From assembly GCA_031772625.1 (NCBI GenBank), contig CM062811.1, positions 649,276,606 through 649,340,605 on the forward strand: 64,000 nt of DNA. Direction: 5' to 3'. The stretch's first letter is position 1. The number at the start of each line of letters is the position of its first letter. The notes below the pieces were generated by a model. The model did no database searches and was not told the DNA's origin. It was given only the letters and a program-made list of their open reading frames with translations. Positions 1 through 12,098 of this stretch are shown here, in pieces. The translations under genes and the position numbers were made by a program. This DNA comes from Pinus tabuliformis (Eukaryota > Streptophyta > Pinopsida > Pinales > Pinaceae).

Positions 1-3000
1 AGGTTGGGATCACTACCAGTAAGAATAAGATCATCAACATAAAGAACAAGGATGATAAGAGAGTTGCCCACTTTCTTGGTGTAGACAGTATTGTCAGAAT
101 GACACCTAGAAAAGCCAGATTCTAAAAGAAAGCTATCCATTTTGGCATACCAAGCCCGAGGAGCTTTCTTGAGGCCATAAAGGGATTTCTTAAGTCGACA
201 AACAAGGCTGGAGTCTGTTTGTATGAAGCCAATGGGTTGTTCCATATAGATTTCTTCCTGCAAGTCCCCATGCAAGAAGGCAGATTTAACATCCATCTGA
301 TGGACTTCCCATTTTAAAGAGGCAGCAAGGGAAAGAACAAGGCGGATAGAGTTCATTTTGGCAACAAGGGAGAAGGTTTCAGTGTAGTCAATGCCTTCAA
401 CCTGTGAAAAGCCCTTAGCAACGAGACGAGCTTTATGTTTATCAACTTTCTCATCTGGTCCATACTTGGTTCTGTAAACCCATTTACATCTAACAAGTTT
501 GCGTCCCTTTGGTAGAGGAACAAGATCCCATGTATCATTTGTCATCAATGAATGATATTCTTCATTCATAGCTACTTCCCAATGTGGATGGCCTGAAGCT
601 TCTGCAAAAGTGTCAGGATCATGATTTACTGGAGCTTGAGCCAGTAAAGAAGAGGCTCTTTCAAACTGAGAACGTGTACGTCGTTGATCTGTAGGATCAC
701 CGGCAAGATCACCTGCTGCATCCCGAGTAGCACGGACCCATCTTGGAAGTTGAGGATCCTGAGAAGGTGGGGGAGGATTATCATCCTCGCCTTCATCATC
801 TGAAGAAGAAATGTTTTCAAAAGTAGAAGAGATAGGAAGAGGTGGCACATCCGCCGGACTAGGCTCGCATGCCGATTTATTTTCATCAAATTTTACATCT
901 CTTCTAATGATAACATTTTTGGACTTAAATTGAATAAGTCTATAACCTTTTACATCTTCAGAATATCCAACAAAAGTACATTTCTCACTCTTAGGTTCTA
1001 AAGCTTTATGCTTTTCATCTGGAATATGGGCCCATGCTTCACTTCCAAACACACGAAAGTGACTTACATCTGGTTTAATGGAACTCCAAGCTTCTTCTGG
1101 AGTGATATTCTCTAGAACCTTAGTAGGAGTGCGATTGATTATATAATTTGCACAATTAATTACTTCGGCCCAAAAACTAAGACTGAGTCCTTTAGATTGC
1201 ATCATACAATTAGCCATTTCCTTTAAGGTGCGATTTTTCCTTTCAGCTACACCATTTTGTTGTGGAGGTTTGCCGTTACACCAAAACCCGCAGGTGTTGG
1301 TAAACATTACAAGCCAGTAACTAGGATCCCCAGGGTGGAAATTACAGATTCTATAGAGGTGCGGTGATTGTTCCAACACCCCCCCTCAAACGCAACTTGG
1401 GGGAATTGAACCTGGGTCCAAGCTCTGATACCATGTGGAGTGTATGGAACAGTATGTTGCATTTGAATTCCATTTTCGGTGCAAAAGTTGATGAATGTGT
1501 TTTTAACATATTCTCCACCATTATCAGTTCTTAGCTTAAGAATTTGATGTCCAGATTGTTTTTCAACAAAGGCTTTGAAGGCCAAAAATGTGTTAAATAC
1601 TTCGCTCTTGAGTTTTAAGAAGTATACCCAAGTGCGTCTGGAGAAATCATCAATGAAAGTTAAGAAGTACTTGCAGCCAGAGAATGAAGCAACAGGAAGA
1701 GGACCACATAAATCACTGTGCACAAGCTGTAAAGGGGCTGAGGCGTGCCAAGAGGCACGTTTGTCAAAACTGTCCCGATGATGTTTTCCGAGTACACATC
1801 CGGAACAAACACCATCTCTGCAAGATACCATAGAAAGACCTGTCACCATATTTTCTTTACATAGATGCTGAAGGGAGCGATAGTTTAAGTGACCAAATCG
1901 CTCATGCCAAAGTTTGCTCACTTCATCATTATGAGCAACAAATACTGAGGGAAGATTTGATGACCCAAAGTTGTGAAACTTATACAACCTTGTGGAATCA
2001 TCAGCAAGACCAGTAGCTAGAATCTGTTTAGGATCTTTTAGATCCTTGATTACAACATCATGAGGTGAAAATTCAACAATTTTACCTTCACCTGAATGAG
2101 TTATCTGATAGACAGATAGAAGGTTGCAGGATAAGGTTGGAACACATAATACATCATTAAATTGACCATTGTCTAGATGAACAGTTCCAGTCCCTACAAC
2201 ATTAAGAGATCTATCATCACCAACATATATATTTTTGGTGTTACAATCATTTAAAGAAGAAAACATGGCTTGGTTTTTGGCCATGTGATAAGAGGCTCCA
2301 GAATCAATGAGCCACTCATGAGAATGAGAAGAAGAAGAAGATACATTTAATGCATAACCAGACTGAGATGATTGACAACGACATGCAGAAAGTGCCATTC
2401 CGGAAGTTGAAGTTGAAGTAGGCTCCACATGGATGTTATGTTTCTTCATTGCGGCTTCCAAGGCTTCCATCTTCTTAAAGCATTTAGATTCTAAGTGGCC
2501 ATCTCGATTACAAAAGTTACAATGTCTATCAGTCTTCTTCCATTTGTTTTTATTGGTCTTATCATTTTGCTGAAATGATCTTTCATTTTGAGGCTGAGTT
2601 GGTTTAGGACCATTCTTTGGAGGATATGACTTCTTAGGATTCTTTGAATTTGGTTGTTGCTGGGCGGCTAACGCTTTCGTGGAAGAGTTTCCAAGATTAA
2701 GAAGACCAAGGTGTAAGAGTTTTTCTTGTTCTCTTATTAAGGAATCACAAAAGGAGTCAAAGGAAGGGGCCTTGTAGTCTTTTCCTTGACAAATGAAAGC
2801 TTCCCTTGTAGAATGGAAAGTGGAAACAAATACAGAGTAGGCTGGTCCCAACTTAGTAAGGATGGAATAAATAAGGTTACCATCTTCTTTCTTAACTTTA
2901 ACACCTTCCAAGAGATATCTAAGGGTCTTGAATTTGGACAAGAAATCTTCAATGCAAGAAAAATTATTGGGATCCAAAATAAGCAACTCATTTTCAAGTT

Positions 3001-3298
3001 GATGGGCTCTAATTTCATTTTTAATCCCAAAAACTTTAGCGAGTTTTTCTAATGTTTCATGAGGAGTCTCAAGTTCTGCAATGTGGAATCTAAGATCAGG
3101 AGAAATAGACATCCCTATCAAACCACGTGCTTGATCTTGTCTATTTTCCCATTTTGCAGCCTTGTCTTCATCTTTTGGTTTCTTCTCTTGGTCTGTGGCT
3201 ATTCTGAAGAGACCTTTACTTCTAAGTAATTCTTCCTTGTAGGCTACCAATTGGAAGTAGTTAGTGCTGTCAAGAATGACTTGGCATGGACTTTCCAT
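1..3298 (-). pseudogene. copia gag-pol polyprotein, interrupted in integrase
   Basis: The start is the ATG at 3298 (MESPCQVILDS), chosen because the gag-like sequence begins there; the frame is also open upstream but is low complexity. In order: gag; a CCHC zinc knuckle (CNFCNRDGHLESKC, about 2480-2521); protease with DSGAS (DSG at 2297-2305); the integrase HHCC finger (WHERFGH about 1893-1913, CxxC about 1796-1825); and the integrase core (IDDFSRR, RTDNGGEY) up to PYTP. There the frame is broken by a 173-bp insertion (1268-1440). From 1267 down to 1 the frame is open again through QQNGVAERKNR, the VGYS region and RT (KARLVAKGFSQVEG, LKKAPRAWY, LYVDDLILTG). Removing one flanking repeat plus the insert would rejoin the frame exactly, so this is the only inactivating change seen. 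The protein runs off the window. Confidence 0.88.
1268..1433 (-). mobile_element. 166-bp insertion with PBS, PPT-like and LTR-like parts
   Basis: This segment interrupts the copia integrase gene between two copies of a 7-bp repeat (TGTGGAG at 1261-1267 and 1434-1440). On the minus strand it starts directly with TGGTATCAGAGC (1422-1433), identical to the plant initiator tRNA-Met primer-binding site. About 30 bp later comes a polypurine run (1379-1390), followed at once by an 84-bp stretch with ends TGTTGG and CCAACA (1295-1378), as in a tiny LTR. A further 27 bp precede the second repeat. It resembles a TRIM-type miniature retroelement that lacks its 5' LTR. The family is not recognised. Confidence 0.6.
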
Positions 3299-3501
3299 TT
3301 TTTTTTTAAAACTGAAGCTGAAGATGCTGAAAGTAAGTGTTCCAATGGATAGATCTCGAAAAAATAGGCGATTTAAAAAAAAAAAACGGCTCTGAAAAAA
3401 GCTTCCGGATGAAGAAGTTATGGCTTTTTGAAAAAAAATTGTTGACGTTGCCGGCAAAGTGCGCGAATGTGCGGGAATGAAAAAATCCGTCCCCACAAAA
3501 T

Positions 3502-3558
3502 GGAGACTTGAACCCAAGACCTCTACTCTCTTAAAATAGCTTTGAACCAATTGATCTA
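3502..3558 (-). other. tRNA-like A and B box pair in copia leader
   Basis: On the minus strand a box-A-like TAGATCAATTGGT (near 3546-3558) is followed about 40 bases later by GGGTTCAAGTCTCC (near 3502-3515), which matches the Pol III B box. The spacing fits a tRNA-derived SINE head, but I found no clean target-site duplication and no tRNA fold was checked. It may be an old SINE or a relic captured in the leader. Confidence 0.35.
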
Positions 3559-3776
3559 TACAAAAAATTTGAGAGAGAGGGGGGGCCTTGGTTTGCGTGC
3601 TTGCCTTGAGAAAGCTTTTTTTTCCTACAAAACACAAAACACAAAACCCAACACGAATATGCAAAGAAAAACGAACCTTGCGGCTCGAAGTTAGCTTTAG
3701 CAAAAAAACTAGAAATTTTTAAAAAAAATCTCAAAGTTAGCTTTAGCCGAAAAACTAAACATTTTTCTCAATGTTT

Positions 3777-3893
3777 CTGATTTTCCGAGATCACACTAAG
3801 GTGCAGGGAAAAGAGCATACGCATGAGAAAAATCCTTCCTTTCAGTGTCTGATTTGTCCAGATCGCACAGAGTCGCAGGGCAAAGAGCATACG
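3777..3893. repeat. tandem repeat in copia leader, period about 70 bp
   Basis: Two diverged copies of a unit ending in AAAGAGCATACGCA lie at about 3777-3823 and 3847-3893. A second short duplication (AAGTTAGCTTTAGC) occurs at about 3688 and 3735. Both lie in the untranslated leader of Copia-A. Confidence 0.6.
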
Positions 3894-4211
3894 CAGAAAT
3901 GAAAGGTATAGATCCGGTTAAAAAAAAAAAAAAGGTTAAATAAACCGAAACTGAAATAAGCAGAGAGAAAATAACAGTAAACTGCAAAAAACACTGTATA
4001 CCTCCCGATCTGAAAAATGACGCAGCTAGGGCTACCGGAAACCTTTTCGCGTGAAACGAAAGGGGTTCCTCACTGGAACAGATGCTCCGAACGCAACAGA
4101 GCAGTCCTCTCGGCCCGAAAGCAGTCAGAAACAGCAGATCTAGGAAACGACAGCCGCATGCAGTTCTACCGGCTTCAGATTTGGATCACCAACGGACGCG
4201 GCCCTCAAATA

Positions 4212-4223
4212 GCTCTGATACCA
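4212..4223 (-). other. primer-binding site of Copia-A
   Basis: On the minus strand the sequence is TGGTATCAGAGC, the complement of the 3' end of plant initiator tRNA-Met. It lies immediately after the end of the LTR at 4224, as expected for minus-strand priming. Confidence 0.9.
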
Positions 4224-4677
4224 TGTAGGAATTTACAGGGTAAGTTCCTTAGAAAGAATACCAAAAGGACACTGCTCACAACCAGATCACAGATCAATAC
4301 ACCAGTATTTTTGACGTGGTTAAAACCCTCAAAGAGGGAAACAGTCCACGGCTTGTCCCAACGTGGGTACTACAAGCAATTTATTAATCAAAGAATGAAA
4401 ATTTACATAAGCTTCTCTCATGCATGGATTTCTCGAACAATGACCCTCCATGTGCTTTAAATAGAACTCATGGACCAATCGGGTGTCAAGCCACGGATCA
4501 AGTGTCGGTAATACCAAGGAGAGAATGAACCGTCGGATCACTACATATCGTGACCGTCGGATTGTAAGTTACAAAATGTACAACGGTAAAGAAACACACT
4601 TTACCTAACTCTATACCTAACTCTACACTAGACCAAATTGAACTTAACTATATCCTATGTGTCGGAATATCCTAACA
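4224..4677 (-). repeat. 5' LTR of Copia-A (454 bp)
   Basis: The minus-strand LTR begins TGTTAGGATA and ends TCCTACA, giving TG...CA ends with an imperfect inverted repeat, and abuts the primer-binding site. A TATA-like TATTTAAAG lies at 4455-4463. The U5 side carries a GGGTTTTAACCACG motif seen in other plant copia LTRs. The partner LTR and the left target-site duplication are outside the window. Confidence 0.85.
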
Positions 4678-7600
4678 CTTTGGTGATGGTGTATGGCCTA
4701 TATCGAAGCGGGCGAATCTTGTGGTGGAGCCCGGCGAGGTGCTCCTTCTGCAAATGTAGCCAAACTTTGTCGCCCACCTGGAACTTGTGTCGCACCCGAT
4801 ATTGATCATGATGATGCTTGTACATGGCATTGGCTTTGTCCAATATGTCATGGACCTATTGGTGGATGTGTAGAATATGCTCAATGAAGCTATTTGCCTT
4901 CTCGGCTTTGGACTGAACGAGTCGAATCTCCCTGAGTCGCCGCAACTGGTATGGCCACATCCATGGGACATAGTGGCTAGAATCCCAAGCCCACCTAAAA
5001 AGGGTTGTGGCCAGTCGAGCTGTGGAGAGCCCGGTTGTAGCTATGCTGGACATAGGGGAGGCCATCATCCCATGTGCGTGGTTGCTTTGAGTTGTATATG
5101 CGCAGAATGTGTACAATCATCCTGTTGATGACCTCTGTCTAGACATCAGTTTGGAGATGGAAAGTTGTGGACTTAATGAACTTGGTGTCTAGCATCGACC
5201 AGAGACTGGACCAAAATGTACTGAGGAACCTGTTGTCCCGATCTGAGATGATAGAATGTGGGATCCCAAAGTGTACCCACACTCTTTCAAAGAAGAGTTT
5301 AGTAGTGGCTTCTAATGTGATACTCTTCTTGTAGGCCACCATAATGGCTATCTTCGAGAATCTATCGACGACCACAAAAACACAATCGTTGTCATGCTTA
5401 GTAGAAAGAAGGCCTGACATGTTATCCATGGATATAGATTCCCAAGGTCAACTAGGGGCAGGCAGTGGAGTATAGAGACCTTGCTTCTTGATGGTCGGTT
5501 TGGCAATGATGCAGGTAGTACATGATCCAATGTACTTCTCGACATCATGTTGAAGATTTGGCCAATAGAAATACTTCTCCAGTATTACCACTGTTTTCTC
5601 AACCCCGAAATGCCCAGCGGCCCGACTGTAGTGCGCCTCCCAAGTCATCTTCGCACGCTCGCTTGAAGGAACACAAAGGTGTCTCATATGACATAACAGA
5701 GCATCCTGGAGGTAAACACTTGGAACTTGCTGACCCTCCAAGAGCATATGGTATGTGTGGCCAAATTCTAGGTCACTTTTGTAGAGAAGTGGCAAATTAG
5801 AAGTCTCGTGCCCACAAGAGTTGAGCACGGTAGTTAACACCATGATTGGTGGCCGGCTGAGGCAGTCTACAACATTATTTGTGTTGCTCTTCTTGTACAT
5901 GATATTCAAATGGAACTGTTGCAGGTATGTGGACCACTTCTAATGGCGATCATTCTGCAACTTCCCTTGCATCTGTATAAACTGCAGGGGTCAGTTGTTT
6001 GTGTGGATGATCGTTTCCTTCCCCAAAATGTAATGCTTCCATTGTTAGTAGGCCTACACAATGGAATACATCTCTTTATCATAAGTGGGATACTTCCATA
6101 CTGTATCTGAAAGTGTCTCACTATGATATGCCACTGGATGCCCCTGTTGAGTAAGGACTGCCCCAATAGCATAGTTAGAGGCATCTATCTCAATCTCAAA
6201 TGATTGTTGCAAGTCTAGTAATGTGAGCACTGGTGCAGAGCAAAGGCGATGTTTCAATTCTGTGAATGCCTTCTGTTGAGATTCAAACCAAAAGAATTTT
6301 TCTTTCGCTTCTTTTGTGACTTGACTCAATGGCCAAGTGATATGAGAGAACCCCAACACGAACCTACGGTATAAATTGGAAAGATCCAAAAAGTTGCAGA
6401 GCTCTGTCAGAGTGGTTGGGGCTGGCCAACCCTGAATGACTTGGATCTTCGCTGGATCCACATGGACCCCCCGTTCATCAATAATGTATCCCAGATACTA
6501 AACCTAGGTCATGCAAAAAGCGCATTTCTCCAAATTAGCACACAGGTTGTGTTGCCGTAGTGTTTGGAGAACCTGTCGTATGTGGTAGAGGTGTTCTTCC
6601 CAACTCTGGTTGAAGATCGAGATGTCATCCAAGTATACCACTACAAATGAGTTGGTGAATGGTTATAAGATGTCATCCATGAGCCTCGTAAAGGTTGGTG
6701 GCACATTTGTCAACCCGAAAGGCATAACCAACCATTCGGAAAGGCCCTCCTTGGCTTTGAAGGCAGCCTTCCACACATCGGAGGGTTCGATTAGTACCTG
6801 GTAATATCCGAACTTCAAGTCGATCTTGCTGAAATATTTTGCTCCCTTGAATTGGTCCAGAAGGCCATCAATCCATGGGATCAAGTAGCTATTTCGGATA
6901 GTGATCTTGTTCTCCAAGTCCCATCCTTCTTCTGTACCAACGATTGGGCTCCCACAAGGCAATAAACTCATTCATATTGACCTTTTTGCACCAGCTCCTA
7001 AATTTTCCTCTTGATTTCATCATTCTATAGAACGGAGCGTCAATAAATTGGTCCATTGGGTAACGGCGCACCTGGGGTCAAATCAATGGAGTACTTGACC
7101 AGACAATGCAAAGGCACCCATGTAGGGGAACCGAATATGTCCTTGTACTCCTCCACGACCTTTGTGTGGAGGGGCCTTGTTTGGAGGTCATGGTCACTGT
7201 CTTCTTCTTTCCTTGAGGGTGTATCATCACGAAAACAAATTTCCCGGTTTTTGAAATTAGCTTACTGCATTGTTTTGCAGTAACCAGAGAGATGGCGGTA
7301 GACGAGGCTACCTTCCATATCCTGTACAACTTATTTCCTAATGTAACAATAACAACGCAAGGCCTTGACTCATACACAGCATATCACTTCCACAAGTATG
7401 GTTGGCCTAATAATACATCACAAACATCAATGGGAGCAACATCACATAATCCATCATCTGTGAAGGGCTTGATGCTCTATGGAAGACAGCATTATTGGCT
7501 CATGCGCAGATCTCGTCCTTGGTGAAGCCACCCAATGGTGTACAGTTGTGGGTGTGTTATGGTCAGTAAGCCCAGCTGCTTCACGACCTCTGCTGCAATG

Positions 7601-8855
7601 AGGTTCTTTTGGCTTCCGCTGTCCACAATGAATTGTAGCGGGGAACCCTTCACCCACATCTAAGAGTGGAAAAGACGCTCCTCCTCTGGATCATCGGGTT
7701 CCTCCTTCTGGATTTTTGCGGTGGCTACAATGGCATTGGGCTTTGCATCAATAATCTACTTCCTTTTTTCATTCCCCTTGTCAGGTTCTGACTCAAAGTT
7801 GAAACATGCATTTGATTTTGAAGCCTTCAGCTCGGCCACCAATGATTTCTTGGCCCTTCACTTGCTTGTGTTGTGGGTGGAGATCTTATGGAACTCACAC
7901 CACTTTCCCGTGTCCTTCTTTAGCTTTGCAGTGTTGTCCTTTTCTTGTGGCATTGGCGGGTTGTCCTAGGTCGTCCCGCCTTGGCTTTATCCTTTGTTCT
8001 GCGGTTTGGGGCTACCTTTCCTTGCTTCGGATTCACAAATCCAAAGTCTCGCTTCTTCTATTTAAACTTTTTCTCGATCTTGACGGCGTATCGGTATGCC
8101 GTGCCAAGCGAGGAGATGTCCAGGAACTCCATCTCGTCTTGGATGTACCTATGTAGGCAGCCGCGGTGCTTGAGTACCAAATGTTTCTCAGAATCCTTCA
8201 TGCCCAACTTCGTCTGCAAGGTATGAAAAACATTGGTAAACTCTGGCACATCTTGGTCCCTTCCCTGCCACAGCTTGGTCCACTTTATGTATTTGTTCTC
8301 ATAGCTCCCGACAAGGTAGTACTACTCCTTGATGGTGTCCCGGAATGAATTCCAAGTGGAAGCGACTGGAAACAGTGAGTTCATATTTTCATCCTTCTGC
8401 TCACAATAGGTTTTCCACCAATCCTTGACGTCGGGTGGGGGGGCTTTGAGAAGAGCAAAAGTAATCTTTTCTTCGCTGGAAAATTCATGAATAGAAAAAT
8501 ATCCTTCTAACATACTCAACCATTTATCTACAGTGTCTGCATCTATTTGGCCCTCAAATATGGGAATGTCAAAGTTTACTTGTACCTTAAAAGGTGTGGA
8601 GCCTCCAAAGTGACTGTTGGATGTGGATGTGCTGCCGGTGGGCAGTCGTTTAAGGACCTGGACAAAGTTATCCATCATCGCATTCCTTTGTTTTTCAAGG
8701 GCCTCCTCGAGCAATATTTTGATAGGATCTCTTGCTCCCTCATCTTTCTTTGCTTCCACCATGAGAGGTCGTCGGAATATACGACACTGGTCTTGCAAAG
8801 GTTCGACCAGTTCAAGTCCTAACTCCTTATATCCCGACCTTGTTGGTGGCATGCA
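4678..8855 (-). pseudogene. gypsy gag-pol, many frameshifts
   Basis: Gag starts near 8855 (MPPTRSGYKELG) with a retrotrans_gag-like block (FKVQVNFDIPIFEGQ, then LKAPPPDVKDWW) and continues at 8058-8249. A Cys/His region (KWCEFHKISTHN) lies near 7880-7920. Protease follows with FIVDSGSQKNLI (DSG at 7615-7623). RT is at 6971-6600 (KIDLKFGYYQV, MPFGLTNVPPTF, YLDD at 6624-6635). RNase H is at 6461-6054 (IDASNYAIGAVL). The integrase HHCC finger is at about 5700-5448 (CTTCIIAKP), its core at 5429-5139 (VVVDRFSK, ISDRDNRF), and the C-terminus at 4843-4678 (VGDKVWLHLQ, LRYRPYTITKVLG). The pieces are spread over different frames, so no functional protein is made. The GPY/F-like tail suggests a chromovirus-type element, which is an inference. 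Confidence 0.87.
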
Positions 8856-8880
8856 AAGAAATACAGAGAAAGCGCAGACC

Positions 8881-8892
8881 ACTCTAATACCA
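8881..8892 (-). other. primer-binding site of Gypsy-B
   Basis: On the minus strand TGGTATTAGAGT differs at two positions from the initiator tRNA-Met site (TGGTATCAGAGC). It lies one base after the LTR end. Confidence 0.7.
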
Positions 8893-8893
8893 T

Positions 8894-9484
8894 TGATCTG
8901 AATTTAAACAGAAACGCAACAAATTATAGATATAACCATAAATACAGATATGCAGCAAAAATAACACTTCCTTTGATTAATATCAAATAATGAAATATGC
9001 TTACAGACAGTATGGAAACGAGACTAGCTCAGCGATGGTAGCTTATCTTTGAGAAGAGGTGTGGTGGCTACATCCTCTGAACTGCATTACAATGAGGCTC
9101 AAGGGCCTTTTTTATTATTGAACAATAAGAGCAAACCCTAAACAACCAAAACCCTAACGCGATGAGATGTAACACCAAGAGTTTATGCGCCCTATTGGGG
9201 TTAGTTGGGCAACCAACTTCTCGGGGTCGTGACCTGGTCATATTATCTTCGTTTGATGCGCATGATACCCTATTGGAAAGATCTCTCCAAGGACTACGAC
9301 AAAGTCGCTGATGGTAGATTGCCAAAAAACATCGTTTAGGGCCTCAAAACGGCTCTGGAAATTGACCTGAAAAACTGCTAAAATAGTAAATTGTGTTACA
9401 ATTAAGGAAACTGAAAAACTAAAAGAAACAATGGTGGTGGTCCAAGTGGAATTGGCAGGTGGCCACCAATATCCACCTGGATCA
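8894..9484 (-). repeat. 5' LTR of Gypsy-B (about 590 bp)
   Basis: The inner end (CAGATCA on the minus strand) is fixed by the adjacent primer-binding site. The outer end at 9484 is chosen because TGATCC there forms an inverted match with GATCA; with only one LTR in view this end is uncertain. A TATA-like AATAATAAAAAAGG lies at about 9104-9117. Confidence 0.6.
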
Positions 9485-11804
9485 AACCTAGCAAGTACTA
9501 TGAAGCATAGTATGGCACTTGGGGATGCCTAGGCAAAATTCGATCCTAGAGTTAGGGCTTGGGATTCCTGGAGATTCCACCGTTAGAATTGCCTCAAATT
9601 TGGAGAGGGAGGGGACCCACCAGCGCAGTAGCCTATAGGAGATTGAAGTTTTTCCTTGGTTCAATTCTCGGGAAATTGATGCCCCAGGTGACCTTTGAGG
9701 GCTAGACCTGAGAAAGAGTGGTAAAAAGTGAAAAAGATGAAGGAGATGACCACTCTTTTTAGGGATTAGTGCCTAATTTACTTGGGGATATGGAGTCAAG
9801 AATGATGATGAGTAAGAACTTAGTTTCTTGATCAAGGAGGCTCGGAAAGTCAACTTCATCCAACATTGAGAGAAAAAAAAAAAAAAAAGTGACCTTCTAA
9901 CATTTATACTTCAAAGCAAACGATGCAAGCTTATCAAAACAAATAATCTCTAGGACATTTCATTCAAATAACATTGGCCCATACATTAAATTAGCTAACA
10001 TGCTTAACTCCACATTTCAATTATGTAGCAACTAACCCTAATTTTAGCAGTATGTAGCAACAAGAATAACAACATTAAAATTTACTTACAACATTATAGA
10101 GTATATCCAACTAGCATTTTGTTTGCAAGACAAAGCTCCAAGACAAGAAAAATAGCCCAAATCCATACATCAAAATTCATCCATCTCCAAAAATATCCTC
10201 CAAGGAAAAAATGTGAAGTTCTCTATGATTAGAGAGATCCCAAGTCAAGTGATGATCCAAATGAATGTATCTAACGTCAATATATAGCCTCCTAAGGAGT
10301 TCGAATTACCCTATGGGCCTACATTAGCCGCTAATGATAAAATAATGTGCAAATAAAACCTCTATTGGTGATAAGCCCACCAAACTAGCTCACAAATGGA
10401 AAAATAAGCCTCATAAGGAGCCAAATAATAATATGTACATGTCATGGGGCCCTCCAAAGGCCTAATAATGTCTTGAAGTGCCACACTGAGGAATAAATTC
10501 CTCGGAATATGATGGACAAGGGGGTGGCCCCTTGTTCTCCAAGTAGTAGACCTGTGGTGCTCCCAATGGGTCAAAGGGCACATAAATGACCCCATGGGGC
10601 TCCATATGAATTGGAGGTGCTTGTAGATCCTCTGCAATGGTCCAAGTGGTGGAATGAATGTTGCCATGACATCGTACAAGTCGTGGGACACCTGCCAAGA
10701 CTTTGGGGCTCCTTAGGGGCCTGTTGGGCATAAGGTACCACGCCTATCACCATCATCACAAAAGTGGATCGCTGGTAGTCTTTGAGCATCGATGAAGATC
10801 CGTGGAGTGTTGTCTGCTATTGTGGAGGCCAATGGCTCTCTATGCACACCATATATGTGCCGATGTAGACCTCTGGGGTTAGGATCCCGTATAAGGAGAG
10901 TAAACCCATATGGACACCACCCATAATCCTGCATAGATCCAATGTCCCCCTTAGGCTTCCAGTACAACCAGTCATTAAAATAATTGTATAAAAGAGTTTA
11001 CAAACCATGGATAACAAATTGGGCACTTCAAAATGGCATGCCCTTCCGTAGTGGGCTTTGGCATGTGCTAGTGTCTCCAAGCTCCAAAGAGAGTTAAGCA
11101 AGTACTTTATTAGGTGGTTTTAGCCCTTAAAGGGGATAGTATGTCTAAGGTACATCCCTCTAATGGGGGTGGCAAGTGATAAATAAGTGGAATGGAGTAG
11201 GGAATGAGAGGGCCAATCCTGGGCCATATATTGGAGCATAGGGGTAGCTAGATAAGGGAAAGCCCACACTTGGGTATGTAATGTGTAGGAGGGAGCAATT
11301 GTGGTACATGAGGTGCCCCAACCTTGATTTTTCTACCCTTCTTTATATGTTGTTTGCCTTTTATGAATTTTCTTTAATTAACTACTTGGAGCTCAAAGGA
11401 CAAGAGCATGATGTGTGAGATACAACAGCAATTACCCCCTTTTAGGTAGGGTGGTTCATTGCCCTCCAAAGGTTGGGACAATCATGAGTTCTTCAAAGAT
11501 AAAGGAGGCTCATCTAGGGCCTATGGAACTAGGGTAATGACCATGGATAGGGGTAGAGCTCATGTATTGGCTTTTGCCCACATGCTAATTATTTTGTCCC
11601 AGCCATATTTTGTATTTTGTGGTAAAATTTCCTATTAAATGTGGCCAATTATGCTTCTTTCTTCTTCTTTTAGCTGCTTCAACCTCCAGGGCATCATTGC
11701 AAGCCTAACCCAAGGTAGGGGCAAGGGGATAGGCAACTTGGCCTTATGTGGACCCAAAATGGAAATGTGGACCCAGGTGGGAGAAATGATGAATGGAAAG
11801 TGAG
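9485..11804. other. unassigned intergenic sequence
   Basis: No gene or bounded element was recognised. Several overlapping minus-strand open frames at 10362-11101 lie in different frames and resemble no family I know. A poly-A run of about 16 occurs near 9870-9888. The sequence has the look of old, mutated repeats. Confidence 0.5.
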
Positions 11805-12098
11805 TTATACATGTGGATAAGAGCAGGACCACACACCCAAAGTAGGGGTTTCCCATGTAGTACCACCCTAGAACCAAATGGTCAATAAAGGAAATCCTAT
11901 AGGACTAAGATCCAAGGGTAACATCCAAAAGAGATCAAGGGGACAAGAGCACAAACTAAGCCCACCCTTTCCGCCAAATCCCCCCATCAATCCATACCCA
12001 GAAGTATCCATGATAAGTAAACCCAATACTCAATTACCAAATGACAAGAGATACCTTTAGATTCGAGAGGCCCACCTTCAAACGTACGATCAATACAG
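11805..12098 (+). repeat. dispersed repeat R1, copy A, left part
   Basis: This stretch matches 24990-25312 (copy B), including GGTTTCCCATGTAGT, CCGCCAAATCCCCCC-like and GGCCCACCTTCAAAC blocks. It is cut by the solo LTR at 12099 and resumes at 13237. Confidence 0.7.

Larger units (their letters stand above)
1..4677 (-). mobile_element. Ty1/copia LTR retrotransposon, 5' two-thirds (Copia-A)
   Basis: On the minus strand the order is 5' LTR (4224-4677), primer-binding site (4212-4223), a long leader (3299-4211), then gag, protease, integrase and reverse transcriptase. The RT YVDD motif lies within the first 40 bases of the window, so RNase H and the 3' LTR are outside. The element sits inside the end of a gypsy integrase gene: position 4678 onward resumes the gypsy reading frame. 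Apart from one insertion at 1268-1440 the coding region looks open, so the element is probably young. Copia identity follows from integrase preceding RT and from the domain motifs; the lineage was not resolved. Confidence 0.9.
4678..9484 (-). mobile_element. Ty3/gypsy LTR retrotransposon, decayed (Gypsy-B)
   Basis: On the minus strand: a single visible LTR (8894 to about 9484), a primer-binding site (8881-8892), gag, protease, RT, RNase H and integrase, in gypsy order (integrase last). The integrase C-terminal GPY/F-like module is cut at 4678 by the Copia-A LTR, so the 3' end of Gypsy-B must lie left of Copia-A, beyond the window. The coding region contains many frameshifts and stops, so it is much older than Copia-A. 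Confidence 0.85.

Noticed and set aside
7721-8226. Plus-strand open frames with hydrophobic peptides
   Set aside because: Antisense to the gypsy gag region and without recognisable domains.
10362-11101. Overlapping minus-strand open frames (up to 109 codons)
   Set aside because: They lie in different frames, resemble no family, and show no domain motifs; likely chance openings in repeat-derived DNA.
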